A stretch of 64,000 nucleotides of DNA from Patulibacter minatonensis DSM 18081 (GCF_000519325.1 NZ_KI912613.1:5401219-5465218); one strand, 5' to 3'. Positions 8,581 through 16,691 are shown, counted from the first letter of the stretch. The notes: a model not told the origin generated them from the sequence alone. Translations and numbers: made by a program.

Positions 8581-8740
8581 CCACCATCGACTACACCACC
8601 CCTACTTACTTAAACATCCCAGGACCTCGTGTCGAGCCTGGGCAGACTGACACTCGTAGCCCCTCAGGCAGTCCGCCGCAAGCGGCGCGTTACCGAGGTG
8701 GGTACCGAAGTACCCCAGCCACGTAGGCGGTGTGACGACC
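8550..8740 (-). ncRNA. Candidate structured small RNA (~190 nt), family unknown
   Basis: An ORF-less, AT-richer stretch between ligA and the facing carboxypeptidase. Read on the minus strand it folds into a closed multibranch: a long-range stem pairs 8735-8723 with 8605-8593. Inside are a hairpin with a C(UUCG)G tetraloop (8715-8710 with 8705-8700), one with a G(CUUG)C tetraloop (8687-8683 with 8678-8674), and a two-part hairpin (8642-8633 with 8629-8618, GU bulge). The stable tetraloops occur only in the minus-strand reading. It has its own extended -10 (8754-8746) and ends at a terminator. I see no tmRNA, SRP, RNase P or 6C signature; 6S RNA is not excluded. Confidence 0.55.
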
Positions 8741-8745
8741 TCACC

Positions 8746-8754
8746 ACCGTAGCA
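8746..8754 (-). promoter_or_regulatory. Extended -10 promoter of the small RNA
   Basis: TGC followed by TACGGT (8754-8746), directly downstream of the ligA hairpin. The predicted start near 8740 lies just before the long-range stem. No -35 is visible. The TGCTANNNT form is shared with the rpsL, fusA, rpoB and rpmJ promoters. Confidence 0.45.
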
Positions 8755-8759
8755 CTCCT

Positions 8760-8784
8760 CCGGGTCCGGCCGGGACGGACCCGG
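8760..8784 (-). terminator. Hairpin downstream of ligA
   Basis: Perfect 9-bp stem (8784-8776 with 8768-8760) and a 7-nt loop, 44 bp after the ligA stop. No U-rich tail; the small-RNA promoter follows at once. Likely the end of the ligA transcript. Confidence 0.45.
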
Positions 8785-8828
8785 ACGGGTCGCCGAGCGT
8801 ACGGCGTCGTGTGCGCCGGTCCCGCCGC

Positions 8829-11084
8829 TCAGTCGGCGGGCGACGACGCCGAGCCGCCGTCCGCGTCGTCGCCGGTGCCCGCCTCGTCCCCGTCCGACCC
8901 GGCGGGCTCGCCGTCCTCGTCCTCGGCGGGGGCGATCACCGACGGCCCCTCCGCCAGCAGGCGCTTGAGCCCCTCCTCGTCGAGCACCGGCACCTTCAGG
9001 CGCTCGGCCTTCTCGAGCTTCGAGCCCGCGGCCTCGCCGGCCACCAGGGCGCTCGTCTTCTTCGACACCGACGTCGTGACCCGGGCACCGACGGCGAGGA
9101 GCCGCTGGGTGGCGTCCTCGCGGGTCAGCGACGGCAGCGTGCCGGTGATGACGACCGTCAGTCCCTCGAGCAGCGTGGCGTTCTCGGCCCCGCCCTCGGA
9201 CTCCGGCACCTCGAGGTTCAGGCCGGCCTCCTTCAGCCGCGCGAAGACCGTCGCGACCGCCGGGTCCGCCAGGCGCTCGGCGATGATCCGCGCCATCTTC
9301 TCCCCGACGCCCGGGGTGTCGGCCAGCTGCTCGGCCGTCGCCCCCAGCAGCGCGTCGATGGTCCGGAAGCGGGCGGCGAGGTTGCGGCCCGTGATCTCGC
9401 CGACCTCCTCGATCCCGACGCCGAAGAGCACCCGCGCGAACGTGCGCTCCTTCGACGCCTCGATCGCGGCGATCGTGCGGTTCGCGGAGATCTCGCCGTA
9501 GCCCTCGAGCTCGAGCAGCTGCTCGGCGGTCAGCTCGTAGAGGTCCGCGGCGTTCGTGACGAGGCCCTTCTCGAGCAGCTGCCCGACCTGCTTCTCGCCG
9601 AGGCCCTCGATGTCCATCGCCTGCCGCCCGACGTAGTGGCGCAGGAGCTGCCACTGCTGCCCGGGGCAACCCCCGCGGTTCGGGCAGCGCGTGAAGACGG
9701 AGTCCTCCGGCTTCTCGGTCGGCGTGCCGCAGCGCGGGCACGTCGCGGGCGGCACCGGCTTCTCGCCGCGGTCCTCGCGCTCGGCCTGGTGCGGGGCCGG
9801 CGAGACGACCTGCGGGATCACGTCGCCCGCGCGGAGAACGATGACCTCGTCGCCGGGGCGGACGTCCTTGCGCTCGAGGTCCTCCTCGTTGTGGAGGGTC
9901 GCCTGCGAGACGGTGACGCCGGAGACGTTGACGGGCTCGAGCACTGCGTACGGGTGCAGGTCGCCGAACTTGCCGACGCTCCAGATCACGTCCTTCAGCA
10001 GCGTCGTCGCCGTGCGCGGCGGGAACTTCCACGCGATCGCCCACCGCGGGTCGCGCCCGACGGAGCCGAGGCGTCGCTGGAGCTCGAAGTCGTCGACCTT
10101 CAGCACGACGCCGTCGATCTCGAACGCGAGGCGGTCGCGCCGCTCGCCCCAGCCGAGGCAGGTCTTGACGGCGTCGTCGACCGTCGTGGCGACCGAGACG
10201 TCCTCGTTGACCGGGAACCCGCGGTCCTTGAGCCACTGCAGCGTCGCGCGGTGGCCGTCGACGCCCAGGACCTCGCCCACGCTGGCCGCGGTCCCGTCGG
10301 CGCCGTCGCGACCCTCGGAGGCCTCCTCGGCGGCGTCGCCGGCGGTCGCGGCGATCACCCCGACGCCGTAGGCCCAGAACGACAGCGGCCGCTCGCGAGC
10401 GGCCTTCGGGTCGAGCTGACGGATGGCGCCCGCGGCGGAGTTGCGCGGATTCATGAACGTCGAGAGGCCGGCGGCGGCGCGCTTCTCGTTGACCCGCTTG
10501 AAGTCCTCGAGCGCGATGTAGATCTCGCCGCGGACCTCGAGGACCGCGGGGGCGTCCTTCACGTGGAGCGGCACGTCGGGGATGGTCCGGACGTTGTGGG
10601 TGACGTCCTCGCCGATCTCGCCGTCGCCGCGGGTCGCGGCGCGGACGAGGAGCCCGTCCTCGTAGCGCAGGCTCATCGCGAGCCCGTCGACCTTCGGCTC
10701 GATGACGTACCGGAACGACGCGTCGGTGATGCCCTCGCGCGCCAGGTGGCTCGTCATCCGGTCGACCCAGCCCTGGAGCTCCTCGGCGCTCCGTGCGTTG
10801 GCCAGCGAGAGCATCGGCTGCTCGTGCTTGACCTTGACGAGCTTCTCCATCGGGGCGCCGCCGACGCGCTGCGTGGGCGAGTCCGGAAGGGCGAGCTCGG
10901 GGTGGTCGCGCTCGAGGCCCTCGAGCTCGGTGAAGAGCGCGTCGTAGTCGTCGTCGCCGATCTCCGGGTCGTCCTGCTCGTAGTAGCGGCGGCGGTGGTG
11001 CTCGACGATCTCGCGCAGCTCGGCGGCCCGCGCGGCGGGGTCGTCGGCCTTGGCGGTGGCGGTCTTGGCGGACTTCCGGGGCAC
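8829..11084 (-). CDS. ligA: NAD+-dependent DNA ligase LigA
   Basis: 751 residues. It seals nicks during replication and repair using NAD+. Domains run in the usual order: Ia (residues ~20-75, RRRYYEQDDPEIGDDDYD), adenylation domain with nucleophile K131 in EPKVDGLAMS, OB fold, a four-Cys zinc finger near 446-470 (CPRCGTP then CPNRGGCPGQ), helix-hairpin-helix repeats (GVGIEEVGEITG), and a BRCT domain at ~645-720. An acidic tail of ~30 residues follows. The GTG at 11084 is chosen because a TATCCT box ends 6 bp upstream, implying a leaderless mRNA; frame continues upstream only into intergenic and surE sequence. Confidence 0.93.
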   Translation of the reverse strand: MPRKSAKTATAKADDPAARAAELREIVEHHRRRYYEQDDPEIGDDDYDALFTELEGLERDHPELALPDSPTQRVGGAPMEKLVKVKHEQPMLSLANARSAEELQGWVDRMTSHLAREGITDASFRYVIEPKVDGLAMSLRYEDGLLVRAATRGDGEIGEDVTHNVRTIPDVPLHVKDAPAVLEVRGEIYIALEDFKRVNEKRAAAGLSTFMNPRNSAAGAIRQLDPKAARERPLSFWAYGVGVIAATAGDAAEEASEGRDGADGTAASVGEVLGVDGHRATLQWLKDRGFPVNEDVSVATTVDDAVKTCLGWGERRDRLAFEIDGVVLKVDDFELQRRLGSVGRDPRWAIAWKFPPRTATTLLKDVIWSVGKFGDLHPYAVLEPVNVSGVTVSQATLHNEEDLERKDVRPGDEVIVLRAGDVIPQVVSPAPHQAEREDRGEKPVPPATCPRCGTPTEKPEDSVFTRCPNRGGCPGQQWQLLRHYVGRQAMDIEGLGEKQVGQLLEKGLVTNAADLYELTAEQLLELEGYGEISANRTIAAIEASKERTFARVLFGVGIEEVGEITGRNLAARFRTIDALLGATAEQLADTPGVGEKMARIIAERLADPAVATVFARLKEAGLNLEVPESEGGAENATLLEGLTVVITGTLPSLTREDATQRLLAVGARVTTSVSKKTSALVAGEAAGSKLEKAERLKVPVLDEEGLKRLLAEGPSVIAPAEDEDGEPAGSDGDEAGTGDDADGGSASSPAD

Positions 11085-11090
11085 GCGCCG

Positions 11091-11096
11091 AGGATA
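11091..11096 (-). promoter_or_regulatory. -10 box of ligA
   Basis: TATCCT (11096-11091 on the minus strand) ends 6 bp before the ligA GTG, so the transcript should start at the start codon. Consistent with the leaderless pattern seen across the window. Confidence 0.5.
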
Positions 11097-11167
11097 CCCG
11101 CGGCCCTCCGCGCCGACGCGCCGGGACGGGACGCCCGCGGACGACCACCGTCCGCGACCCGCGGCGC

Positions 11168-12025
11168 CTAGTCCAGGAGCTCGCCGATGCGGTCGAGCAG
11201 GCCCTCGAAGCCGTGCCCGGCCAGCGGCGCGATCGCCGACTGGCGCGTGAGGTCCAGGTGCAGCGGGGTGATCGACACGTGGCCGGCGGCGACGGCGGCG
11301 AGGTCGGTGCCCGGGGTCGGCGCGAAGCCGTGCTCGGAGCCGTAGAGCCAGAAGCTGCGGCTGCCGTCCGCGTGGGTCTCGATCGGCTGCAGCTCGTCGC
11401 GGTAGTGCCGCTGCCCCAGGCGCGTGACCTCGACCGCCAGCGGCGTGCACCCGCTGCGGCTCTGCGGCACGTTGACGTTCAGGATCGTCCGGCGGGGCAG
11501 GGGGAGCTGCCCGTCGCGGCTGGTCACCCGCTCGACCTCGGCGACGATCCGGGCGGCGATCTCCGCCGCCACCCCGAAGTCCCAGGTGTCCTCGCGCCGG
11601 AGCGACCAGTCCCCGTGCGGCGAGGACATCGAGACGGCGACGCCGGGGATGTCGTGGACCACGGCCTCCAGGGCGGCGGCGACCGTCCCGGAGTACGTCA
11701 CGTCCTCCCCCATGTTCGCCCCGTGGTTGATCCCCGAGACGACGAGATCCGGCATCCAGCCGTCGATGATGCCGTGGGCGGCCAGGCGGACGCAGTCGGT
11801 CGGCGTCCCGTCGGTGGCGGTCCCCGTGCCGCCGTCGTCGAAGGTGATGTCGTGGACCCGCAGCGGCCGGCGGACCGTGATCGACCGGGCCATCGCCGAC
11901 CGGTTGCCGTCCGGGGCGACGACGCGCAGGTCGATGCCCTCGAGGCGGGCCAGCGCACGCCGCAGGGTCAGGAGCCCGTCGGCGTGGATCCCGTCGTCGT
12001 TGGTGAGGAGGACGCGCGTCGTCAT
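11168..12025 (-). CDS. surE: 5'/3'-nucleotidase SurE
   Basis: 285 residues. SurE removes phosphate from nucleoside monophosphates and is linked to stationary-phase survival. The family start LLTNDDGIHADG holds the metal-binding D10-D11, followed by APDGNRSAMARS (phosphate-binding Ser) and SGINHGANMG with the metal-binding Asn and Gly loop. The length is slightly above the usual ~250, with the extra residues mostly in inserts. A TACTCT box lies 9 bp before the ATG, so the leader would be nearly absent. Confidence 0.93.
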   Translation of the reverse strand: MTTRVLLTNDDGIHADGLLTLRRALARLEGIDLRVVAPDGNRSAMARSITVRRPLRVHDITFDDGGTGTATDGTPTDCVRLAAHGIIDGWMPDLVVSGINHGANMGEDVTYSGTVAAALEAVVHDIPGVAVSMSSPHGDWSLRREDTWDFGVAAEIAARIVAEVERVTSRDGQLPLPRRTILNVNVPQSRSGCTPLAVEVTRLGQRHYRDELQPIETHADGSRSFWLYGSEHGFAPTPGTDLAAVAAGHVSITPLHLDLTRQSAIAPLAGHGFEGLLDRIGELLD

Positions 12026-12034
12026 GCCGCTCCG

Positions 12035-12040
12035 AGAGTA
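12035..12040 (-). promoter_or_regulatory. -10 box of surE
   Basis: TACTCT at 12040-12035 (minus strand), 9 bp before the surE ATG. The same hexamer stands 10 bp before rpsL. Confidence 0.4.
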
Positions 12041-12137
12041 GTCCTGTCCGGGGCGCCCCGCCCCGGATCCGGACGCTCCGACGTCCGCACCGGGCGCCCA
12101 GCGTCGTCGGACTCCCGGGCGCGCTTCGCGCCCCCGA

Positions 12138-12183
12138 TGTCAAGGTCGCTTGACAACGGCCGATGTGTCAAGCACCCTTGACA
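12138..12183 (+). promoter_or_regulatory. Twin operator and promoter of the XRE regulator
   Basis: Two near-identical dyads of the form TGTCAAG-N4-CTTGACA lie at 12138-12155 and 12166-12183, centres 28 bp apart. The right arm of the first supplies a perfect -35 TTGACA (12150-12155); 17 bp later CACCCT (12173-12178), inside the second dyad, can serve as -10, putting the start next to the GTG at 12187. A repressor on both dyads would cover the whole promoter, the classic layout for autoregulation. Confidence 0.65.
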
Positions 12184-12186
12184 TCA

Positions 12187-12393
12187 GTGCGCAACGACGT
12201 CCGCCACCACCGCAGCACCGCGGGCCTCTCGCAGGCGGGGCTCGCGAAGGCGCTGGGCGTGTCGCGCCAGACCGTGATCGCCATCGAGCAGGGCCGGTAC
12301 CTGCCGTCCCTCCCCCTGGCGTTCGCCCTGGCCCGGCACTTCGACGTGCGGATCGAGGCGCTGTTCCATCCCGACCAGGAGGACCTGACATGA
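12187..12393 (+). CDS. Small XRE-family helix-turn-helix regulator
   Basis: 68 residues from the GTG at 12187, reading VRNDVRHHRSTAGLSQ, which matches the usual start of this compact family. The helix-turn-helix is LSQAGLAKALGVSRQTVIAI, followed by EQGRYLPSLPLAFALARHFDV, the typical second half. Family members are usually DNA-binding repressors coupled to a membrane protein. An ATG 24 bp upstream is rejected because it lies in the promoter/operator. The next gene overlaps the stop as ATGA. Confidence 0.85.
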   Translation: MRNDVRHHRSTAGLSQAGLAKALGVSRQTVIAIEQGRYLPSLPLAFALARHFDVRIEALFHPDQEDLT

Positions 12394-12851
12394 GCATCCG
12401 GCCGACCACGTCCACTACCGATACGCGTCCCGTCGCAGGGAGCCGCGCGGAGCGGGAGGCCACCCAGCGCTGGTGGCTCCTGTGGGTCTACGGACCCGCG
12501 ATGACCGTGCTCGGCGCCGGAGCCGTCGTGGCCGCAGGGACCGGTGACGGCGATTCGTTCTTCGGGACCGTCCTCGTCGGACTGATCGTCGGCAGCCTCT
12601 TCGGTGCTGTGTTCCGGTTCCGTGCCCAGCTCCGGCAGACGGGCGGGCTCGCGCAGGACGAGCGCGAGGAGACCTCGGCCATGCGGTCGATGGGCTACGG
12701 CTACTGCTTCGTCTACTTCGGCGTGCTCGCGTGGGCCGTGGCCTGGGTCGGCTTCGACGGCAGCGGGGCGCCCGAGCCGTTCTACGCGCTCGGAGCGCTC
12801 GCCGTGGCGTTCGCCCTCGGCCGGCTCTGCACCGCCCGCGAGGGCTACTGA
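12390..12851 (+). CDS. Four-helix membrane protein coupled to the XRE regulator
   Basis: 153 residues. The ATG overlaps the regulator's stop (ATGA) behind a good ribosome site (AGGAGGA). Four hydrophobic segments: WVYGPAMTVLGAGAVVAA, FGTVLVGLIVGSLFGAVF, YGYCFVYFGVLAWAVAWV and YALGALAVAFALGRLC. No enzymatic motif seen. Small XRE regulator plus integral membrane protein pairs are common in actinobacteria and Firmicutes, but their function is mostly unknown; the pairing suggests co-expression under the twin operator. Confidence 0.75.
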   Translation: MSIRPTTSTTDTRPVAGSRAEREATQRWWLLWVYGPAMTVLGAGAVVAAGTGDGDSFFGTVLVGLIVGSLFGAVFRFRAQLRQTGGLAQDEREETSAMRSMGYGYCFVYFGVLAWAVAWVGFDGSGAPEPFYALGALAVAFALGRLCTAREGY

Positions 12852-12966
12852 CGCCGCGCTCAGGCTGCCGGGCGGCGGAGCCCGTTCCGGCTCGCCCGGC
12901 TGCGGTGGACGGTGCGCGTCCGCTCGGCCCGGGAGACCTGCCGACCTCCAGCGGGTGCGTCTCCGG

Positions 12967-13764
12967 TCAGGGCGTCCCGCACGCCTCGGCCCACGGCGGA
13001 CCGCCCCAGCCCGGCGGCGGCAGCGCGTCCCCGCCCACCTCCTCCGGATAGCCGATCCCGGCGAGGTGCAGGCCCTGCGGCGGGAGCGTGACGCCCGCCT
13101 CGGCACGCGCGGCACCGCTGAGGAGCCGCAGGAAGTCCTCGAACGGACGGCGGCCGTTCCCGACCTCGATCATCGTGCCGACGAGGATCCGGTTCATGTG
13201 GCGCATGAACGCGTCGCCCGTGATCCAGAGGTCGAGCCACTCCCCTCGTCGCACCCATTCGGCGGCGCGGATCGTCCGGCGGAACAGCACGTGCTGCGTC
13301 TCCGTCGGGGTGAAGGCCGTGAAGTCGTGCGTGCCGACGATCGCCGCGGCGCACGCGCGGAGCAGGTCCTCGTCGAGCGGGTACGGCCACCACTGCGCGT
13401 GCCGCGAGGCGAACGGCGACGGCCGGCGCCGCGTGAAGAACCGGAAGCAGTACGTGCGGTCGGTCGCCATCCGCCGGGCGTCGAACGGCACGTCGAGCTC
13501 CAGCGCCGAGCGCACCGCGACGTCCCCGGGCAGGACGGCGTTCAGGCCGTAGAGGTCGGGGACCGGCCCCTGGTACGACGCGACCTGCGCCACGGCGTGG
13601 ACCCCGCGGTCGGTCCGCCCGGCGACGGTGAGGTCGACCTCCTCACGGAGGATCGTCCGCAGCGCGCGCGACAGCTCGCCGTGCACCGACCGGATCCCGG
13701 GCTGCTGCGCCCAACCCCAGAGGTCGGTGCCGTCGTACTCGATCTCCAGACGGACGTGGCTCAC
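12967..13764 (-). CDS. truA: tRNA pseudouridine synthase A
   Basis: 265 residues. It isomerises uridines 38-40 in tRNA anticodon arms. Family motifs: IEYDGTDLWGWAQQ at the N-terminus, catalytic D52 in AGRTDRGVHA, and RHMNRILVGTMIEVG in the C-terminal half. GTG start; a CAGGAT box lies 9 bp upstream, so it may be transcribed separately from rplQ, whose terminator lies between them. truA next to rplQ is a common actinobacterial arrangement. Confidence 0.93.
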   Translation of the reverse strand: MSHVRLEIEYDGTDLWGWAQQPGIRSVHGELSRALRTILREEVDLTVAGRTDRGVHAVAQVASYQGPVPDLYGLNAVLPGDVAVRSALELDVPFDARRMATDRTYCFRFFTRRRPSPFASRHAQWWPYPLDEDLLRACAAAIVGTHDFTAFTPTETQHVLFRRTIRAAEWVRRGEWLDLWITGDAFMRHMNRILVGTMIEVGNGRRPFEDFLRLLSGAARAEAGVTLPPQGLHLAGIGYPEEVGGDALPPPGWGGPPWAEACGTP

Positions 13765-13870
13765 CGGCGGACCATCCTGCCGGACGGCGGCGCCGGGCGC
13801 GGTTCGGTGCGTCGCGGCCGCCCCGCCCCAGGGACCACGCGCCGGCGCGCGACGGCGCCGGGCACGAGCC

Positions 13871-13905
13871 CGCGAACGACGACGGCCGCCCCGGAGGGCG
13901 GCCGT
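13871..13905 (-). terminator. Terminator of the rpoA-rplQ unit
   Basis: Perfect 10-bp GC stem (13905-13896 with 13891-13882), 4-nt loop, then CGTCGTTCGCG on the minus strand. It stands 61 bp after the rplQ stop and before truA. Same hairpin-plus-tail module as at 8544, 33478 and 36681. Confidence 0.65.
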
Positions 13906-13965
13906 GTCGGGTCGGCGGAGCGTGGGCTCCGCCGTCGGTGCGCCGCCGGAGCGGCGCGGAGCGCT

Positions 13966-14319
13966 CTAGACGAGCTCGATGAGGACCATCTCGGTGGCGT
14001 CGCTCTTCCGCGGCCCGAGCTTCAGGATGCGGGTGTAGCCGCCCGGACGCTCCGCGTAACGCGGGGCGATGTCCTCGATCAGCTTGTAGGCCGAGAACTT
14101 GTCCTGGCCGAGCTTCTGGAGCACCTGACGGCGAGCGTGGAGGTCGCCGCCCTTCGAGAGCGTGATGAGCTGCTCGATCTCGGGCTTCAGCGCCTTGGCC
14201 TTCGCCTCGGTCGTCTTGATCCGCTCGTGCTCGATGACCTCCTTGCAGAGGTTGCGGAGCAGGGCCTTGCGGTGCGCGCTGTCGCGGCTGAGCTTGTGGC
14301 GGTTCTTCTGGTGGCGCAT
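13966..14319 (-). CDS. rplQ: 50S ribosomal protein bL17
   Basis: 117 residues, normal length. It sits near the exit tunnel of the large subunit. The start [20 protein letters not shown] and the body ([20 protein letters not shown]) are diagnostic. Last gene of the alpha operon, 40 bp after rpoA, followed by a terminator. Confidence 0.97.
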   Translation of the reverse strand: MRHQKNRHKLSRDSAHRKALLRNLCKEVIEHERIKTTEAKAKALKPEIEQLITLSKGGDLHARRQVLQKLGQDKFSAYKLIEDIAPRYAERPGGYTRILKLGPRKSDATEMVLIELV

Positions 14320-14359
14320 CGTTCAGATCTTTCGTACGGGCTCGCCGGCGGGGCCGGGA

Positions 14360-15322
14360 CTACTCGTCGCGGAGGCCGTAGCCCCGCGCCGCGAGGGTCT
14401 CGACGACCTCGTCGATGGACTTCTTCCCGAAGTTCGGGATGGCGGCGAGCTCGGCCTCGGTCTTCGAGGTCAGGTCGCCAACGGTCTGGATCCCAGCCCG
14501 CTTGAGGCAGTTGTAGGAGCGGACGCCGAGCTCGAGCTCCTCGATCATCATCTCGTCGGTCGGATCGCCGTAGCCGTGATCGCCGACGAGGCCGTCCTCG
14601 AGCTCGCCACCGACCGAGGCGCGGAGCTCCTCGACGCGGTCCGGGTCGGTGAAGACCGCGAGCTGCTGGATCAGGATCTCGGAGGCCTCGCGCAGGGCCT
14701 CGCCCGGCTCGAGGGAGCCGTCGGTCTCGATGTCCAGCGTGAGCTGGTCGAAGTCGGTGCGCTGGCCGACGCGGGCCGGCTCGACGCGGTAGGCGACGCG
14801 CCGGATCGGCGAGAAGATGGAGTCGATCGGGATGACGCCGATCGGCTGGTCCGGGGTCTTGTTCTCGTCGGCGGAGCGGTAGCCGCGCCCCTGGCCGATG
14901 GTGAGGTAGACCTCGAGCTTCGTGCCGGCCTCGAGGGTCGCGATGTGCGCCTCGGGGTTCAGGATCTCGACGCCCGCGGGGAGGTCGATGTCCTTGGCCG
15001 TGATCTCGCCGGGGCCCTCGGCCACGAGCGGGGCCTCGACCTCGGTCGCGTCGGAGTGCATGCGGCACACGAGCGTCTTGAGGTTCAGGACGATGTCCGT
15101 GACGTCCTCGGCGACGCCCTCGAGCGTCGTGAACTCGTGGGCGACGCCCTCGATCCGGACGTTCGTGACGGCGGCGCCGGAGAGGAAGCTCAGCAGCACC
15201 CGGCGGAGCGAGTTGCCGAACGTGTAGCCGAAGCCGCGCTCGAGGGGCTCGATGGTGAACGTGCCACGGTTGTCCTCGACGGACTCGTGGGTGATTCGAG
15301 GGGTCTGGTAGTCGAGCATCAA
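14360..15322 (-). CDS. rpoA: DNA-directed RNA polymerase alpha subunit
   Basis: 320 residues. The N-terminal domain (~1-230) dimerises and nucleates polymerase assembly (FGYTFGNSLRRVLLSF); the C-terminal domain (~245-315) binds DNA and regulators (ELGVRSYNCLKRAGIQTVGD, then GKKSIDEVVE). A ribosome site AAGGA precedes the ATG. The gene usually directly before it, rpsD, is missing; a 240-bp gap with two hairpins takes its place. Confidence 0.97.
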   Translation of the reverse strand: MMLDYQTPRITHESVEDNRGTFTIEPLERGFGYTFGNSLRRVLLSFLSGAAVTNVRIEGVAHEFTTLEGVAEDVTDIVLNLKTLVCRMHSDATEVEAPLVAEGPGEITAKDIDLPAGVEILNPEAHIATLEAGTKLEVYLTIGQGRGYRSADENKTPDQPIGVIPIDSIFSPIRRVAYRVEPARVGQRTDFDQLTLDIETDGSLEPGEALREASEILIQQLAVFTDPDRVEELRASVGGELEDGLVGDHGYGDPTDEMMIEELELGVRSYNCLKRAGIQTVGDLTSKTEAELAAIPNFGKKSIDEVVETLAARGYGLRDE

Positions 15323-15470
15323 GGTCCTTGCTTCGTCGGAAGACGCGCGAGCGGGGGGCGGGTCCGATCGCGGTGCAGTGCGCGGTTGGGGCGTCGACCT
15401 CCCCTGCTGCGCGCTGCTGGGTGCTGCTCGGGGGCCGGCCCACCGGGGTGGGTCCGGGCTCCCCGCCGGC

Positions 15471-15538
15471 GGGAGCGACCTGGGTCGCTCCCACCAGGGC
15501 CGTCCGACCGTCGGGGCCCGGTCCTCGCGGGGACCGGG
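15471..15538 (-). other. Two strong hairpins in the rpsK-rpoA gap
   Basis: Stem 15471-15479 with 15484-15492 (9 bp, loop CTGG) and stem 15517-15524 with 15531-15538 (8 bp, 6-nt loop). They lie where rpsD normally sits. No ORF and no TCGTCGTTC tail. They may be an attenuator or an rpoA leader; no promoter is evident. Confidence 0.45.
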
Positions 15539-15562
15539 ACGCCGGGGCGGGCGGCCGAGGTG

Positions 15563-15958
15563 CTAGACGCGGCGCCGCTTCTTGGGGCGGCAGCCGTTGT
15601 GGGCCTGGGGGGTCACGTCGCGGACGGTCGTGATCTCCAGCCCCGCGGCCTGCAGGGAGCGGATCGCGGTGTCGCGTCCGGAGCCAGGGCCCTTGACGAA
15701 GACCTCGACCTTCTCCAGGCCCTGCTCGATGCCCTTGCGGGCGGCCGAGTCGGCCGTCACCTGCGCGGCGAAGGGGGTCGACTTGCGCGAGCCCTTGAAC
15801 CCGGCGCCGCCGGCGGACTCCCAGGCGATGACGTTCCCCTCCTTGTCGGTGAGGGAGACGATCGTGTTGTTGAAGCTCGTCTTGATGTGGGCCTGGCCGA
15901 CCGGGATGTTCTTCTTCGGCTTGCGGCGGCCGCGCGCGGGGCGCTTGGGTGCGGGCAT
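15563..15958 (-). CDS. rpsK: 30S ribosomal protein uS11
   Basis: 131 residues, normal length. Part of the 30S platform that cradles the mRNA Shine-Dalgarno helix. Recognised by [27 protein letters not shown] and the C-terminal [18 protein letters not shown]. Lies 21 bp after rpsM; the following rpsD expected in this operon is absent. Confidence 0.97.
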   Translation of the reverse strand: MPAPKRPARGRRKPKKNIPVGQAHIKTSFNNTIVSLTDKEGNVIAWESAGGAGFKGSRKSTPFAAQVTADSAARKGIEQGLEKVEVFVKGPGSGRDTAIRSLQAAGLEITTVRDVTPQAHNGCRPKKRRRV

Positions 15959-15979
15959 GGTCTTCGAAAGGCTCCGTTG

Positions 15980-16363
15980 CTACTTCTTGCCGGGCTTCTT
16001 CTTGCCGGCCGTCGGCATGCGCTTCGGGCCCTTGCGGGTCCGCGCGTTGGTCTTCGTCTTCTGCCCGCGGACGGGCAGGTTGCGGCGGTGACGGAGGCCG
16101 CGGTAGCAGCCGATCTCCATCAGGCGCTTCACGGACTGGTTCCGCTCGCGCCGGAGATCACCCTCGACGACGACCTCGTTGTCGATGTGCTCGCGGAGCT
16201 TCGACACCTGGTCCTCCGTCAGGTCGCGCACCTTGGTGTCGCGATCGATGCCGGTGGCGTCGAGGATGTCGTTGGCACCCGAACGGCCGATGCCGTAGAT
16301 GTAGGTGAGGCCAATCTCGATCCGCTTGTTCAGCGGGATGTTGATGCCGGAGATGCGTGCCAT
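15980..16363 (-). CDS. rpsM: 30S ribosomal protein uS13
   Basis: 127 residues. It lies in the 30S head and contacts the P-site tRNA and the large subunit. Diagnostic segments: [29 protein letters not shown]-type core ([20 protein letters not shown]) and a basic tail rich in Lys. Three bases separate it from rpmJ. Confidence 0.97.
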   Translation of the reverse strand: MARISGINIPLNKRIEIGLTYIYGIGRSGANDILDATGIDRDTKVRDLTEDQVSKLREHIDNEVVVEGDLRRERNQSVKRLMEIGCYRGLRHRRNLPVRGQKTKTNARTRKGPKRMPTAGKKKPGKK

Positions 16364-16366
16364 GAC

Positions 16367-16480
16367 TCAGCCCTGCCGCTGCTTGTGGCGGGGGTTCTGA
16401 CAGATCACGAGGACATTGCCGTTACGGCGGATGACCTTGCACTTCTCGCACATCGGCTTGACCGACGGTCGTACCTTCAT
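16367..16480 (-). CDS. rpmJ: 50S ribosomal protein bL36 (zinc-binding form)
   Basis: 37 residues, the family's normal size. Reads [19 protein letters not shown] then [18 protein letters not shown]. The C-x2-C, Cys and His ligands of the zinc-binding (C+) type are intact. First gene of the rpsM-rpsK run; infA, usually just upstream, is not present in the 211 bp between rpmJ and map. Confidence 0.95.
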   Translation of the reverse strand: MKVRPSVKPMCEKCKVIRRNGNVLVICQNPRHKQRQG

Positions 16481-16646
16481 GGTCCTCTTTCTCGGCTTCG
16501 CTCTTCAGTGGCCTGGCTCTGACGGTCGATGGACCCCCGCTACCAGTCACTGAGGCGTGGAACGCACAGAGGCGCGACACGCGCAGACTCGGCACGCTAC
16601 CAGACTTCACCCCGGGCACGTCGAACGGCACCCGAGCGGATCGCTG

Positions 16647-16655
16647 ACAGTAGCA
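16647..16655 (-). promoter_or_regulatory. Extended -10 promoter upstream of rpmJ
   Basis: TGC-TACTGT on the minus strand (16655-16647) in the map-rpmJ gap. It implies a ~160-nt leader before the rpmJ ATG. Same TGCTANNNT form as at rpsL, fusA, rpoB and the small RNA. Confidence 0.4.
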
Positions 16656-16691
16656 GCACGGGCCCCGTGGGGCCTCCCGCCTCCCCCGCCG

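Noticed and set aside
8550-8740. Identification of the small RNA as tmRNA, SRP RNA or RNase P RNA
   Set aside because: No GGAAG-type SRP loop, no tRNA-like acceptor end or tag frame, and no RNase P core sequence could be found on either strand.
16422-16631. 69-codon minus-strand frame in the map-rpmJ gap as infA
   Set aside because: The translation has none of the IF-1 sequence (no S1-like fold motifs) and overlaps rpmJ.
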